Source of the DNA: Paraburkholderia sp. D15
GTDB taxonomy: Bacteria; Pseudomonadota; Gammaproteobacteria; Burkholderiales; Burkholderiaceae
Length of the DNA stretch: 64,000 bases
Direction: 5' to 3'
Assembly: GCF_029910215.1 (NCBI RefSeq)
Contig: NZ_CP110395.1
Coordinates: 2,542,001 to 2,606,000, forward strand
Part shown: positions 11,323 to 21,144 of the stretch, piece after piece
How positions within the stretch are numbered: the stretch's first letter is position 1
How the letters are laid out: every line of letters begins with the position of its first letter
Translations under genes and position numbers: made by a program
Notes under the pieces: model-generated
The model's input: only the letters and a program-made list of their open reading frames with translations
The model's database searches: none
What the model was told of the DNA's origin: nothing

Positions 11323-12375
11323 TCAGTACGTGTCGAAGGTCTTCTGCAGCGCCGCTGGTCCCGTGACACCCGCGGCCAACGCCAGCATCAACAGCACGCG
11401 CGCCTTGTACGGATTCAGCGAACCGGCGCTGACGAAACCGAGTGCATCGTCGGCGGCCGCGCCGTTACGCATCACATGTCCCGAGCCCACGCGCGACGAA
11501 CGCACCACCGCGATGCCTTGCGAAGCCGCATCGGCGAGCGCCTGCTGCATCGACGCGTGGATCGAGCCATTGCCCGTGCCGGCCACGACGATGCCGCGCA
11601 CGCCCGCGGCAACCAGCGCATCCACGGCGATGCGCGACACGCCCGCGTAACTCGCGACCACTTCGACGTGCTGCCACGCCGCGCCGATCGTGAATCCGGT
11701 GCCCAGGGTATGCGGACGCACGACCGCGCGCTGGTATTCGACGCGGCCGTCCTGCACCCAACCCAGCGCGCCGATCTCCGGCGAATGGAACGCGTCCACC
11801 GCGTAGGTGCTCGTCTTGACCACGTCGCGCGCGCTATGAATCCTGTTGTTGAATGCCACCAGCACGCCCTGCCCGCGCGACGCCGCATGGCCGGCCACGG
11901 TCACCGCGTTCAGCAGATTCAGCGGACCATCGGCCGACAGCGCCGAGGCCGGGCGCATTGCCGCGGTCAGCACCACGGGCTTGTCCGACTTGACCGTCAG
12001 ATGCAGCAGATAGGCGGTTTCCTCGAGCGTGTCGGTGCCGTGCGTGATCACCACGCCGTCGATCTCGTCGGCGGCCAGCAACGCGTTGACGCGTTGCGCG
12101 AGCGTGGTCCACAGCGACATCGCCATGTCCTTGCTGTCGACGCTGGCGACCTGCTCGGGTGCGATGCGCGCGACCGTCGACAAGGCCGGCACGACGGACA
12201 GCAGTTGCTCGACGCCGACCACGCCCGCCTGATAGCCGGAGGTGTTGGTGGCGTCCGGCGCGGCGCCGGCGATCGTGCCGCCGGTGGCCAGCACCGCAAT
12301 GCGGGGCAACGGGGAGGACGTGGAGGCGGCGCCCTGATCCGGAGGCGCGGCTGGAGAGGAGGTCGGAGTATTCAT
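11323..12375 (-). CDS. L-asparaginase (type II-like)
   Basis: Hydrolyses asparagine to aspartate and ammonia. The 350-aa protein carries both active-site signatures: TGGTIAG at residues 31-37 with the nucleophilic threonine, and THGTDTLEE at 111-119. The start at 12375 (MNTPTSSPAAPP) gives a Pro/Ser-rich leader without a clear signal peptide, so the cell location is uncertain despite the type II sequence character. The upstream extension of the frame is poorly supported. It is convergent with the DUF3597 gene. Confidence 0.93.
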   Translation of the reverse strand: MNTPTSSPAAPPDQGAASTSSPLPRIAVLATGGTIAGAAPDATNTSGYQAGVVGVEQLLSVVPALSTVARIAPEQVASVDSKDMAMSLWTTLAQRVNALLAADEIDGVVITHGTDTLEETAYLLHLTVKSDKPVVLTAAMRPASALSADGPLNLLNAVTVAGHAASRGQGVLVAFNNRIHSARDVVKTSTYAVDAFHSPEIGALGWVQDGRVEYQRAVVRPHTLGTGFTIGAAWQHVEVVASYAGVSRIAVDALVAAGVRGIVVAGTGNGSIHASMQQALADAASQGIAVVRSSRVGSGHVMRNGAAADDALGFVSAGSLNPYKARVLLMLALAAGVTGPAALQKTFDTY

Positions 12376-12506
12376 GGCGGCGATTGTAAGCGATGCGCCG
12401 CGCGCCGCCATGCGTGAAAAAACGGATGCCCGTTCGCTTAGGACGGGCCGCGGAACGGGCCGCACGGGTTAAGCCGCACGACGGCGGCCCCCGCGCTGCG
12501 CTTGCC

Positions 12507-13433
12507 TTAAACCGCTTCGCGCAACTGCGCGGCGATTTCCGCTTCGTTCAGCTGCGGCGCGAACATTTCGATCAGCCGGTACGCGTACGCGCGCAGGAAC
12601 GCGCCCTTGCGCAGACCGACCCGCGTGGTGCTCGCCTCGAACAGATGCTGCGTGTCGAGTGCGACGAGTTCGCTGTCGCGCTTCGGGTCGTAGGCCATCG
12701 CCGCCACCACGCCGATGCCCATGCCCAGTTCGACGTAGGTCTTGATCACGTCGGCGTCGATCGCGGTCAGCACCACGTCGGGCAGCGCGCCCGCTTTCGC
12801 GAATGCCTGGTCGATGTGCGAGCGGCCCGTGAAGTCCTGGTCGTAGGTGACGATCGGAAATTCGGCGATCTCGTCGAGCGTCAGGTTCGGACGGCCCACC
12901 AGCGGATGATCCTTCGGCACCACCACCACGTGATGCCACGAATAGCACGGGAACGTGACGATGTCGGGGAAACGGTCGAGCGCCTCGGTCGAGATGCCGA
13001 TATCCGCCTCGCCGTTGATGATCATCTGCGCGATCTGTTGCGGGCTGCCCTGGCGCAACGCCAGATGCACCTTCGGGAACACCTCGGTGAATTGACGGAT
13101 CACCTTCGGCAGCGCGTAGCGCGCCTGCGTGTGAGTGGTCGCGACGACGAGGTGGCCGCTGTCCTGATCGGCGAACTGACGCGCGACGCGGCGCAGATTT
13201 TCCGCGTCGAGCAGCATGCGCTCGATCAGCTGATGCACCGCCTTGCCCGGCTCGGTGAGCCCCGTCAGACGCTTGCCGCGCCGGATGAAAATATCGACGC
13301 CGAGTTCGTCCTCCAGATCCTTGATCTGTTTCGACACGCCCGATTGCGACGTGTACAGCACGTTCGCGACCTCGGTCAGGTTCATGTTCTGGCGCACGGC
13401 CTCGCGCACGAAGCGCAATTGCTGGAAGTTCAT
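12507..13433 (-). CDS. cysB: CysB-type LysR regulator of sulfur assimilation
   Basis: 308-aa LysR regulator of the CysB subfamily. The helix-turn-helix reads NLTEVANVLYTSQSGVSKQI, typical of CysB/Cbl, and the effector domain contains the conserved VATTHTQARYALP. It follows cysA on the same strand after 143 nt, the usual Burkholderia order. The family senses sulfur status through acetylserine and activates sulfate uptake and reduction genes, so it likely controls the upstream operon. It could be a Cbl/SsuR-type paralogue; the neighbourhood favours CysB. Confidence 0.93.
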   Translation of the reverse strand: MNFQQLRFVREAVRQNMNLTEVANVLYTSQSGVSKQIKDLEDELGVDIFIRRGKRLTGLTEPGKAVHQLIERMLLDAENLRRVARQFADQDSGHLVVATTHTQARYALPKVIRQFTEVFPKVHLALRQGSPQQIAQMIINGEADIGISTEALDRFPDIVTFPCYSWHHVVVVPKDHPLVGRPNLTLDEIAEFPIVTYDQDFTGRSHIDQAFAKAGALPDVVLTAIDADVIKTYVELGMGIGVVAAMAYDPKRDSELVALDTQHLFEASTTRVGLRKGAFLRAYAYRLIEMFAPQLNEAEIAAQLREAV

Positions 13434-13576
13434 CTGTATGTCTCCGGTTCAGCCAGAGTGGAGTTATTCGAGTTTATTGAAACACCGAGTTTTGCTGCCT
13501 TGGGTGCCGGGCGCGGCGCCGGCCGATGCTCCGCTTCAGATACCGCTCACCGCCCCTCGCCACACCGCCGCACCGC

Positions 13577-14635
13577 TCACTGCGCGGGGAAAACCCGCAA
13601 CGCGCGCGGCACCGCGGTCACGCCGTCGCCCACCGTCAGTTGCAGATCGCGCCATGTCTCGCGATCCAGTTCGGCTTCGAGCAGGTTGCCCTCGCGGCCC
13701 GCGAGTTCGACCCGCACCGAGCCGCCGAGCGTCACCACCCGGCGCACGTCGACCACGATCCCCTCGCGATGCCCGGACGCCTGCGGATACAACTGCAGAT
13801 CGTGCGGCCGCACATAGGCGAACGCCGGCCCCTTGAAATCGGCCTTGATCGACACCGGCAACGCGGCGCCGTCCACCACGAAACCGCTCGCGTCGACATT
13901 GCCGTGCAGCCGGTTGGCGGCGCCGAGAAACTCGTAGACGAACGAAGTCTGCGGATGGTCGTACACGTCCTGCGGACTGCCGACCTGCTCCACATGCCCG
14001 CGATTGAGCACGACGATACGGTCGGCCACTTCGAGCGCTTCTTCCTGATCGTGCGTGACGAAGATCGTCGAGATATGCAGGTCGTCGTGCAGACGCCGCA
14101 GCCAGCTGCGCAGCTCCTTGCGGACCTTGGCGTCGAGCGCGCCGAACGGTTCGTCGAGCAGCAGCACTTTCGGCTCGACGGCCAACGCGCGCGCGAGCGC
14201 GATACGTTGCCGCTGGCCGCCCGACAGTTCGGACGGGTAGCGCTGCGCGAGCCAGTCGAGCTGCACCAGCTTCAGCAGCTCGTGCACCTTCTCGCGAATC
14301 ACCGCTTCCGACGGCCGTTCCTTGCGCGGCTTCACGCGCAACCCGAAGGCGACGTTCTCGAACACCGTCATGTGCCGGAACAGTGCGTAATGCTGGAACA
14401 CGAAGCCCACTTCGCGTTCGCGCGCGCCGACCGTCGCGACGTCCTGACCTTGCAGCACGACCTGACCGCCGTCCGCGTATTCGAGCCCGGCGATCACGCG
14501 CAGCAAGGTGGTCTTGCCACAGCCCGACGGCCCGAGCAGCGCAACCAGTTCGCCCGGCGGAAAATCGAGCGAAACGTTATCGAGCGCGACGAAATCGCCG
14601 AAGCGCTTCTGCAGGTTACGAACGGTGATACCCAT
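13577..14635 (-). CDS. cysA: Sulfate/thiosulfate ABC transporter ATPase CysA
   Basis: Cytoplasmic ATPase of the sulfate importer, 352 aa. Walker [10 protein letters not shown] is at residues 35-43, signature LSGGQRQR at 137-144 and Walker B VLLLDEP at 157-163. A TOBE-like regulatory tail follows about residue 240 ([12 protein letters not shown]). The ATG at 14635 overlaps the cysW stop by one base (TAATG), indicating coupled translation. The much longer frame upstream is a shadow of cysW. Confidence 0.98.
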   Translation of the reverse strand: MGITVRNLQKRFGDFVALDNVSLDFPPGELVALLGPSGCGKTTLLRVIAGLEYADGGQVVLQGQDVATVGAREREVGFVFQHYALFRHMTVFENVAFGLRVKPRKERPSEAVIREKVHELLKLVQLDWLAQRYPSELSGGQRQRIALARALAVEPKVLLLDEPFGALDAKVRKELRSWLRRLHDDLHISTIFVTHDQEEALEVADRIVVLNRGHVEQVGSPQDVYDHPQTSFVYEFLGAANRLHGNVDASGFVVDGAALPVSIKADFKGPAFAYVRPHDLQLYPQASGHREGIVVDVRRVVTLGGSVRVELAGREGNLLEAELDRETWRDLQLTVGDGVTAVPRALRVFPAQ

Positions 14636-15636
14636 TACAGCTCTCCTTGCTTGAGCGTGTGTTGCGGCGAGACAGGCGTGGCCTTGAACGAGTGCGACGA
14701 AGCCGCGGGCGGCGTGACCGGACCCGCATGCGCGGGCACGTCGCGCGCCGTCAGTTCGGCCGACATGTGGCGCTCGGCGAGCAGCTTCAGACCGAGCGTG
14801 ACGAGTGCCAGCAAGGCCAGCACCGACGCCACGGCGAACGCCGCCGAGAAGTTGTATTCGTTGTAGAGAATTTCGACGTGCAGCGGCATCGTGTCGGTCT
14901 GGCCGCGAATGTGGCCGGAGACCACCGACACCGCGCCGAACTCGCCCATCGCCCGCGCATTGCACAGAATCACGCCGTACAGCAGGCCCCATTTGACGTT
15001 CGGCAGCGTGACGCGGCGGAAGATCTGCCAGCCGGACGCGCCGAGCACGTGCGCGGCTTCTTCCTCGTCGTTGCCTTGCGCCTGCATCAGCGGAATCAGT
15101 TCGCGCGCGACGAACGGGAACGTGACGAAGATCGTCGCCAGCACGATGCCCGGCACCGCGAAGATGATCTGCACGTTATGGTCCTGCAACCATGGACCGA
15201 ACCAGCCTTGCGCGCCGAACATCAGCACGTAGATCAGGCCGGAGATCACCGGCGACACCGAGAACGGCAGATCGATCAACGTGGTCAGCAACGCCTTGCC
15301 GCGAAACTCGAACTTCGCGATGCACCACGACGCCGCGAGACCGAACGCGAGATTCAGCGGCACCGCGATCGCGGCGGTGATCACGGTCAGTTTGATGGCC
15401 GACAACGCATCGGGATCGGCAAGCGATTCCAGATAGAAACCGAGGCCCTTGTTGAGCGCCTGATAGAACACCGCGACCAGCGGCACGACCAGGAACAGCG
15501 CGAGAAACAGCAGCGCGATGCCGGTCAGCAGCCAGCGCACCACCGGCGGTTCGGTGACCGGATCGGGACGGCGCGCGACGTTCGGCGCGTTTTCCGTTCG
15601 AGTTTGCGTCTGGGGTTGACTCTGCGTCCGGCTCAT
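14635..15636 (-). CDS. cysW: Sulfate ABC transporter permease CysW
   Basis: Inner-membrane half of the sulfate channel, 333 aa. A Gln/Thr-rich N-terminus of about 35 residues precedes the first transmembrane helix ([20 protein letters not shown]). The permease loop that contacts CysA reads [19 protein letters not shown], followed by [16 protein letters not shown] typical of CysW. The start at 15636 overlaps the cysT stop by four bases (ATGA). A further 28 frame residues upstream of this ATG lie inside cysT and are rejected. Confidence 0.98.
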   Translation of the reverse strand: MSRTQSQPQTQTRTENAPNVARRPDPVTEPPVVRWLLTGIALLFLALFLVVPLVAVFYQALNKGLGFYLESLADPDALSAIKLTVITAAIAVPLNLAFGLAASWCIAKFEFRGKALLTTLIDLPFSVSPVISGLIYVLMFGAQGWFGPWLQDHNVQIIFAVPGIVLATIFVTFPFVARELIPLMQAQGNDEEEAAHVLGASGWQIFRRVTLPNVKWGLLYGVILCNARAMGEFGAVSVVSGHIRGQTDTMPLHVEILYNEYNFSAAFAVASVLALLALVTLGLKLLAERHMSAELTARDVPAHAGPVTPPAASSHSFKATPVSPQHTLKQGEL

Positions 15637-16526
15637 TGCGCACCTCCGCCGAGCGCCGCGACGCTTGCGACCGGCGCCGGACCCGCGCCGCCGCGGCTGG
15701 TGCGGCGCTGCAGATACCACTGCAACGTATTGATGAACAGCAGCATCAGGAACGACACGACCAGCATCACCACGGCCAGCGCGGTGGCGCCCGCATAGTC
15801 ATATTGTTCGAGCTTGGTGATGATCAGCAGCGAGGTGATTTCGGACTTCATCGGCACGTTGCCGGCGATGAAGATCACCGAACCGTACTCGCCGAGCGCC
15901 CGCGCGAAGGCCAGCGCGAACCCGGTCAGCAAGGCGGGAAACACCGCCGGCAGCACCACGCGGCGAAAGGTCAGCCAGCGCGACGCGCCGAGGCAGGCGG
16001 CGGCCTCTTCCTGCTCGCGTTCGAACTCCTCCAGCACCGGCTGCACCGTGCGCACCACGAATGGCAAGCCGATGAAGGTCAGCGCGACCAGCACGCCGGC
16101 CGGCGTGAATGCGATCTTCAGGCCGAGCGGTTCGAGATACTGTCCGATCCAGCCGTTGCCCGCGTAGACGGCAGCGAGCGAAATGCCGGCCACCGAGGTC
16201 GGCAGCGCGAACGGCAGATCGACCACCGCATCGACGATACGTTTGAACGGGAACGTGTAGCGCACCAGCACCCACGCGACCAGAAAGCCGAATACCGCGT
16301 TGATCAACGCGCCGCCCAGCGCGGAGAAAAACGTCAGGCGATACGACGCGAGCACACGCGGCGAGGTGACCGCGCGCACGAACTGCGCCCAGTCGAGCGT
16401 GGCGGTCTTCAGGAAAGTCGCCGCCAGCGGGATCAGCACCACGAGGCTCAGATACGCCACGGTGATGCCGAGTGTCAGGCCAAAACCGGGCAACGCGCTC
16501 GGTTTTCGGAAGGTCAACGTCGTCAT
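15633..16526 (-). CDS. cysT: Sulfate ABC transporter permease CysT (CysU)
   Basis: The other inner-membrane half of the sulfate channel, 297 aa with about six transmembrane helices. Motifs include [17 protein letters not shown], the ATPase-contact loop [20 protein letters not shown] and [17 protein letters not shown]. It starts with [20 protein letters not shown]. It lies 199 nt downstream of sbp; that gap contains a perfect palindrome that could attenuate transcription between sbp and the channel genes. Confidence 0.98.
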   Translation of the reverse strand: MTTLTFRKPSALPGFGLTLGITVAYLSLVVLIPLAATFLKTATLDWAQFVRAVTSPRVLASYRLTFFSALGGALINAVFGFLVAWVLVRYTFPFKRIVDAVVDLPFALPTSVAGISLAAVYAGNGWIGQYLEPLGLKIAFTPAGVLVALTFIGLPFVVRTVQPVLEEFEREQEEAAACLGASRWLTFRRVVLPAVFPALLTGFALAFARALGEYGSVIFIAGNVPMKSEITSLLIITKLEQYDYAGATALAVVMLVVSFLMLLFINTLQWYLQRRTSRGGAGPAPVASVAALGGGAQ

Positions 16527-16630
16527 GCTGGTTACTCGTTCGGGTTGAGGCTTGCGTTGCGGTTGGCCGGCGCGGCGCGGTTTTCACCGCGTCGCGCCGG
16601 TCGGCGGCCGCCGGGCCCTGGCGGCCAAAA

Positions 16631-16650
16631 AGCGCGCCCATGGGCGCGCT
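16631..16650. repeat. Perfect 20-bp palindrome between sbp and cysT
   Basis: The palindrome AGCGCGCCCATGGGCGCGCT forms a strong hairpin in the sbp-cysT spacer. It has no long T-run on the sense (minus) strand. A 3' stabiliser of sbp mRNA or a partial terminator would explain higher binding-protein than channel expression; this is inference. Confidence 0.6.
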
Positions 16651-16725
16651 CGAGGGTCCTGCACGATCTTCTGCGCTACCGCACCGGCGTGTTACCCACC
16701 GCCCGCGGCGGCGGACAATGCTCGC

Positions 16726-17766
16726 TTACTGCGGTTGATAAATCGAATCGAACACGCCGCCGTCGGCAAAGTGCGTCTTCTGTGCGTTGGTCCAGCCGCC
16801 GAACGAATCGTCGACGGTGTACAGCTTCAGCTTCGGAAACTTCGCGGTCAGTTCGGCCGGCACCTTGTTCGAACGCGGACGATAGAAGTTGCGCGCGGCG
16901 ATCTCCTGACCTTCCTCGCTGTACAGGAAGTTCAGATACGCTTCGGCGACCTTGCGGGTGCCATGCTTGTCGACCACCTTGTCCACCACGGCCACCGGCG
17001 GCTCGGCCAGGATACTGACCGACGGCACGACGATTTCGAACTTGTCCGGACCGAATTCCTTCAGCGACAGGAAGGCTTCGTTTTCCCACGCGATCAGCAC
17101 GTCGCCGATACCGCGCTGCACGAAGCTGGTGGTCGCGCCACGCGCGCCCGAATCCAGCACGCCGGCATTCTTGTAGAGCTTGCCGACGAATTCCTTCGCC
17201 TTCTGGTCGTTGCCGCCCGGCTGATGCTCGGCATACGCCCAGGCCGCGAGGTAGTTCCAGCGCGCGCCGCCCGAGGTCTTCGGATTCGGCGTCACGATCG
17301 ACACGCCCGGCCGGGTCAGATCGTCCCAATCCTTGATGTGCTTCGGGTTGCCCTTGCGCACCAGGAACACGATCGTCGACGTGTACGGCGACGCGTTGTC
17401 CGGCAGACGCTTCTGCCAGCCCTTGTCGAGCAGGCCCTTGCTGGCCAGCGCGTCGATGTCGTACGCCAGCGCCAGCGTCACGACGTCCGCCTGCAGGCCG
17501 TCGAGCACCGAGCGCGCCTGCGCGCCGGAGCCGCCGTGCGACTGCTTGAAGGTGATCGTCTCGCCGGTCTTCGCCTTCCATTCCTTGCCGAATGCCTGAT
17601 TGACGTCCTGGTACAGCTCGCGGGTCGGGTCGTAGGACACGTTCAACAGCGTCGTGTCGGCCGCCTGTGCCTGCGCCATCGCGCCGAGTGCGCCGGCCGC
17701 GCCGAGCGCGAGTGCCGCGATGAGTTTCTTCGTCTTGCCTGCCAGCCCCGTATTCCGGTGATTCAT
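16726..17766 (-). CDS. sbp: Periplasmic sulfate-binding protein
   Basis: Captures sulfate for CysTWA. It is 346 aa with a signal peptide of about 35 residues (basic start, hydrophobic [16 protein letters not shown], then AQA before ADTT). The mature protein opens [17 protein letters not shown], the family signature, and carries [15 protein letters not shown] and [20 protein letters not shown] at the ligand site. It is the first gene of the sulfate operon, and the AT-rich region upstream presumably holds its promoter. Confidence 0.97.
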   Translation of the reverse strand: MNHRNTGLAGKTKKLIAALALGAAGALGAMAQAQAADTTLLNVSYDPTRELYQDVNQAFGKEWKAKTGETITFKQSHGGSGAQARSVLDGLQADVVTLALAYDIDALASKGLLDKGWQKRLPDNASPYTSTIVFLVRKGNPKHIKDWDDLTRPGVSIVTPNPKTSGGARWNYLAAWAYAEHQPGGNDQKAKEFVGKLYKNAGVLDSGARGATTSFVQRGIGDVLIAWENEAFLSLKEFGPDKFEIVVPSVSILAEPPVAVVDKVVDKHGTRKVAEAYLNFLYSEEGQEIAARNFYRPRSNKVPAELTAKFPKLKLYTVDDSFGGWTNAQKTHFADGGVFDSIYQPQ

Positions 17767-18047
17767 GTCAACTTTCTCCGCGTGGTGGTCCGCTGAAACA
17801 GCGTGTGGTGTTGTTCTACGTCGCGGTCACGTGCACATGAGCGCCAACTCGAAGGGCAGTCTATCGAAGAGCTTTCATCATTAAAAATAATGTTTCCTCA
17901 TTCTTTAATACGCAAAAGTGGTAATGACAGCCAGACAAGGCGTTGCGACGCGAAATCGGATGTTCAAGCGCCGTTTACCGGCGTTATCGCGACCTCGCGG
18001 CGGTGTCCGGGAGGACGAACTTAAAGTAAAGCTTGAATTGCGCGGAA
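17767..18047. other. Divergent control region between sbp and lexA
   Basis: No gene is seen. The part at about 17875-17915 is distinctly AT-rich against the surrounding GC-rich DNA and lies about 110-150 bp upstream of the sbp start, where CysB-activated promoters are AT-rich. This is a positional inference; no consensus box is claimed. The lexA promoter and its LexA boxes occupy the other end. Confidence 0.45.
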
Positions 18048-18067
18048 TACTGTATAAAAATACAGTC
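18048..18067 (+). promoter_or_regulatory. LexA box 1 upstream of lexA
   Basis: TACTGTATAAAAATACAGTC has the CTG-N10-CAG core in an AT-rich setting, very close to the enterobacterial SOS consensus. It sits about 40 nt before the lexA ATG, consistent with autorepression. Confidence 0.9.
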
Positions 18068-18087
18068 ACCTGTTCATACATACAGTG
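18068..18087 (+). promoter_or_regulatory. LexA box 2, abutting box 1 and the lexA start
   Basis: ACCTGTTCATACATACAGTG gives a second CTG-N10-CAG element directly next to the first, with its end 3 nt before the lexA ATG. Two boxes in tandem suggest cooperative, tight autoregulation. Confidence 0.85.
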
Positions 18088-18090
18088 ACC

Positions 18091-18741
18091 ATGACCAAAC
18101 TCACCGCACGCCAGCAGCAGGTGTTCGATCTGATCCGCCGGGCGATCGAACGCACCGGTTTTCCGCCCACCCGTGCGGAGATCGCCGCCGAACTCGGCTT
18201 CAGTTCCGCGAACTCCGCCGAGGAGCATCTGCGCGCACTGGCACGCAAGGGTGTGATCGAACTCGCGGCCGGCGCCTCGCGTGGCATCCGGCTGCTGAGC
18301 GGGCAGGAAGATTCGCCGCATCAGTTCACGCTGCCGCACGCCAGCATCATGCAGTTGTCGTTGCCGCTGATCGGGCGGGTCGCGGCGGGTAGCCCGATCC
18401 TCGCGCAGGAACATATCTCGCAGCATTACGCGTGCGACCCGGCGCTGTTCTCGAGCAAGCCCGATTACCTGTTGAAGGTGCGCGGGCTGTCCATGCGCGA
18501 CGCGGGCATCTTCGACGGCGACCTGCTCGCGGTGCAGAAGAAAAGCGAGGCGAAAGACGGCCAGATCATCATCGCGCGGCTGGGTGACGATGTGACCGTC
18601 AAGCGTCTGAAGCGTCGGCCGAACGGTATCGAGCTGATTGCGGAGAACCCCGACTACGACAACATCTTCGTCGAGACCGGCAGTGCGGAATTCGCGCTGG
18701 AAGGGATCGCCGTCGGACTGATACGGCCGAGCGAGTTTTAA
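18091..18741 (+). CDS. lexA: LexA repressor (SOS regulator)
   Basis: Represses DNA-damage genes and cleaves itself when RecA is activated. It is 216 aa from the ATG at 18091. The winged helix DNA-binding domain is [15 protein letters not shown] to about residue 65, with recognition helix [12 protein letters not shown]. The cleavage site is A99-G100 (VAAG). The catalytic dyad is S134 (GLSMRD) and K171 (VTVKRL). A GTG 6 nt upstream (18085) is in frame but lies within the second LexA box, so the ATG is preferred. Confidence 0.98.
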   Translation: MTKLTARQQQVFDLIRRAIERTGFPPTRAEIAAELGFSSANSAEEHLRALARKGVIELAAGASRGIRLLSGQEDSPHQFTLPHASIMQLSLPLIGRVAAGSPILAQEHISQHYACDPALFSSKPDYLLKVRGLSMRDAGIFDGDLLAVQKKSEAKDGQIIIARLGDDVTVKRLKRRPNGIELIAENPDYDNIFVETGSAEFALEGIAVGLIRPSEF

Positions 18742-19008
18742 GCGGTCGTCGAGGGTTCGTCAGTGTTTCGGCGGCGGGTCCTCAGCGGTTGAATCCCCGC
18801 GTCATCGAAGCTAGCTCTCGCGGCTGGCTCGTGAATCGTCCGGGATTGAGCCGCAGGCATTCACGTTGGTTTCTTTTCTGCGTGACGGCGTGTTTCCACG
18901 CCGTCTGTCGAAACACGCCCGTACGTTGGGCGACGCTCGAAGCCAGCGTTAAAGCGGCGTTACCGCCGCACTCACGTTGCATCATCGTTGCATCGCCTGG
19001 AGAGAATC
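18742..19008. other. Spacer between lexA and the next small gene
   Basis: 267 bp with no supported gene and no strong terminator. It ends with GGAGAGA upstream of the ATG at 19009. Confidence 0.5.
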
Positions 19009-19353
19009 ATGGAACGCCTTGCCCGTCTGCTGCCCTTCCGTCAGTTCGGCCGTCTGCGTCATCTGCGCAAGCTGGTGCCCTGCTCGTTGATCGAGGCATC
19101 GGCGGCGAGCACGCCATCGCTGTTCGATTCCGCCGACGGCGCATCGAGCCTGCCCTCCGCGCTGCCGGCGTTTGCACGCGTGTCGCTGAACTCGGGCCTG
19201 AATACCGCCGAGCCGGCGCGCCGTGCGCCGGTGCGCGTCTATCACGGTCCATCGCGGCTGATCATGGTCGGCACCGTGGACGCGGTGTGCCGCATGATCG
19301 ACCGGTGTATCGCCGAAGAAGCGAATGTGCAGGGCGCAGCCGTCGAAGCCTGA
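19009..19353 (+). CDS. Uncharacterised small protein downstream of lexA
   Basis: 114-aa protein of unknown function. It begins MERLARLLPFRQFGRLRHLR, an amphipathic basic helix, and ends with a more ordered part (VRVYHGPSRLIMVGTVDAVCRMIDRCIAEE). No signal peptide or transmembrane segment is seen. The start at 19009 is preceded by GGAGAG; the longer frame adds 7 residues. No SOS role can be claimed from position alone. Confidence 0.65.
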   Translation: MERLARLLPFRQFGRLRHLRKLVPCSLIEASAASTPSLFDSADGASSLPSALPAFARVSLNSGLNTAEPARRAPVRVYHGPSRLIMVGTVDAVCRMIDRCIAEEANVQGAAVEA

Positions 19354-19573
19354 AGGTTCGGATTGTCGCTTTGATATGACGCTGGGTATCACATCGGGTA
19401 TAACGCCGGATGTCGCGCAGGGATCGTTTTGGCGTGGCCGTGGTCCACGTTAGATCACATTCGATGGAGAATTCCGCGCGATGCCCGCTTCAATCCGATT
19501 CACCCCGCGATTGCCCCCGCGAACCAGGACCCCGCGAACCAGGACCCGAATGAACCGACGCTCGAACGCACCG

Positions 19574-20215
19574 ATGAAAGGCAGCGCCACCCGCCCGCTG
19601 ATCGTGACGTTGATCGTGGTCGTGGTGATTGCCGCGCTCGGGTTCGCTTATGCGTCGCCGTATATCGCGTTGAACAATCTCAAACGCGCGGCGGATGCGC
19701 GCGACGCGCAGACCGTCAATCAATACGTCGACTTTCCCGCATTGCGCGACAGCCTGAAACAACAGGTGACCGGCCTGTTGACGCGCCGCCTGGACCAGCA
19801 CGGCAGCGGCAATCCGTTTGCCGCCATCGGCGCGATGATCGGCGTTGCGCTGATCGGTCCGCTCGTGGATGCGTATGCGACGCCGGACGGCGTCGCCGCG
19901 TTGCTCAACGGCATGCCGCCACGCGGCAATCCTGGCGAGCGGCCGCCCGCGCCTGCCGTGCCGCCCGCATCGGATGCGGCGCCGGGCGCAACCGCGCCCG
20001 CCCCGGCAACGCCATCAACACCGTCAACGCAACCATCCGGCACACCGGCAACCCCCACGCCGCCGCAACCGCCCCAGACCACGGCGGGCTATCGCGGCCT
20101 CAACGAGTTCGTCGTCACGTACCAGCATGGCGCGGGCGACGCGCGTTATTCGGCGATCTTCGCGCGCGAAGGCCTGTTCACGTGGAAGCTGGCCGCGGTG
20201 GACCTGAACGAGTAA
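19574..20215 (+). CDS. DUF2939-like membrane-anchored protein
   Basis: 213-aa protein with an N-terminal membrane anchor (LIVTLIVVVVIAALGFAYA, about residues 9-27). A periplasmic domain follows (YIALNNLKRAADARDAQTVN, FPALRDSLKQQ), which matches what I recall of DUF2939. A Pro/Ala/Thr linker at about 118-165 precedes a conserved C-terminus (GLNEFVVTYQHG, FTWKLAAVDLNE). Function unknown. The start at MKGSATRPL is chosen because it sits just before the anchor; an upstream in-frame start adds 31 Arg/Pro/Thr-rich residues that look non-coding. Confidence 0.75.
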   Translation: MKGSATRPLIVTLIVVVVIAALGFAYASPYIALNNLKRAADARDAQTVNQYVDFPALRDSLKQQVTGLLTRRLDQHGSGNPFAAIGAMIGVALIGPLVDAYATPDGVAALLNGMPPRGNPGERPPAPAVPPASDAAPGATAPAPATPSTPSTQPSGTPATPTPPQPPQTTAGYRGLNEFVVTYQHGAGDARYSAIFAREGLFTWKLAAVDLNE

Positions 20216-20238
20216 TGGCCGCTCGCGGGCCGGCCGGA

Positions 20239-20703
20239 TCAGGCCGCCGCCTGCTCCTGCTCCGCCGACGACGAACACGCCACCAGAATGCTGCACGAAA
20301 TCCGGTCGAGCAGCGGCGTGTTGCCGGCGCCCATCCACCATCGCGACAAGCCGGTGCGGCAGCGATGGCCGACCACCACGAGGTCGACGTGCAACTCGTT
20401 GGCCAGGTTCGCGATCTCGTCGATCGGATGGCCGAACGCAAAGTGCCCCTGCGCGCTCACGCCGCGCTCGGTGAGCCAGTCCACGCCTTCCTGCAAGATA
20501 TCGCGAGCGGATTTCTCGAAGCTCCCGCACGCCACATCGGTCAGCAGGCCCGCGCTTTGCGCGATGCTAGAACGCATATCCACCACGGACAGCAAATGCG
20601 TTTCGGCTTTCAGATCCAACGCCAGATCGGCGCCGCAACGCAATGCCTTGCGGCCTTCGCGCGAGCCGTCGTAGCACAGCAGGATTTTCTGGTAGCTCGC
20701 CAT
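20239..20703 (-). CDS. Universal stress protein (UspA family)
   Basis: 154-aa single Usp domain. It begins MASYQKILLCYDGSREGRKAL, the family's first strand and loop, and contains VDLVVVGHR followed by a nucleotide-site-like segment (GAGNTPLLDRISCSILVA). The canonical G-2X-G-9X-G(S/T) signature is imperfect, so ATP binding is uncertain. The start at 20703 follows GGAGGGAGAAA on the minus strand; the 13-residue upstream extension is unlikely. It is convergent with the DUF2939 gene. Confidence 0.9.
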   Translation of the reverse strand: MASYQKILLCYDGSREGRKALRCGADLALDLKAETHLLSVVDMRSSIAQSAGLLTDVACGSFEKSARDILQEGVDWLTERGVSAQGHFAFGHPIDEIANLANELHVDLVVVGHRCRTGLSRWWMGAGNTPLLDRISCSILVACSSSAEQEQAAA

Positions 20704-21144
20704 GATTTTCTCCCTCCGCGCGGAGCGCACGGTCTGAATCAATCATGGTGCGCCGCAATTCAGCTTGCAAGGGATGGAAAACGCTAACCGTGCGACGCGC
20801 ACCCGCCCATCGCGCCCTAAACCGGTGCGTAGGGGGATTGGCGGTGATAGGTAGCAAAGCGAACCGGCCGTGCAACCCCATGCCGCACTGCACGAAAGCC
20901 CTGCTGCACATCGGGACGACGCCCTTTGCCAGCCTGGCGATGCCCTAGAATAGGCGGCCTTCGCGGCGACGCGCGGCGAGCGTGCCAACCGGCCACTCGT
21001 GGCATGCGTTGCGCTCGTGCCACGCGAGCCGTCCATGCCAATCGCGCGAGCCGGAACGCTGGACCGCCGGACCGCCGGATCGCCTCACGCCGGCGGCATC
21101 CGTCACACGCAAGCCGCACCTCTTACCGGAGCTTTCCTCGATCC
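20704..21144. other. Divergent intergenic region between usp and nodI
   Basis: 441 bp without a supported gene. It must hold promoters for both flanking genes. A short GC-rich direct repeat (GGACCGCC units near 21061-21075) is the only structure noted. Confidence 0.5.
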
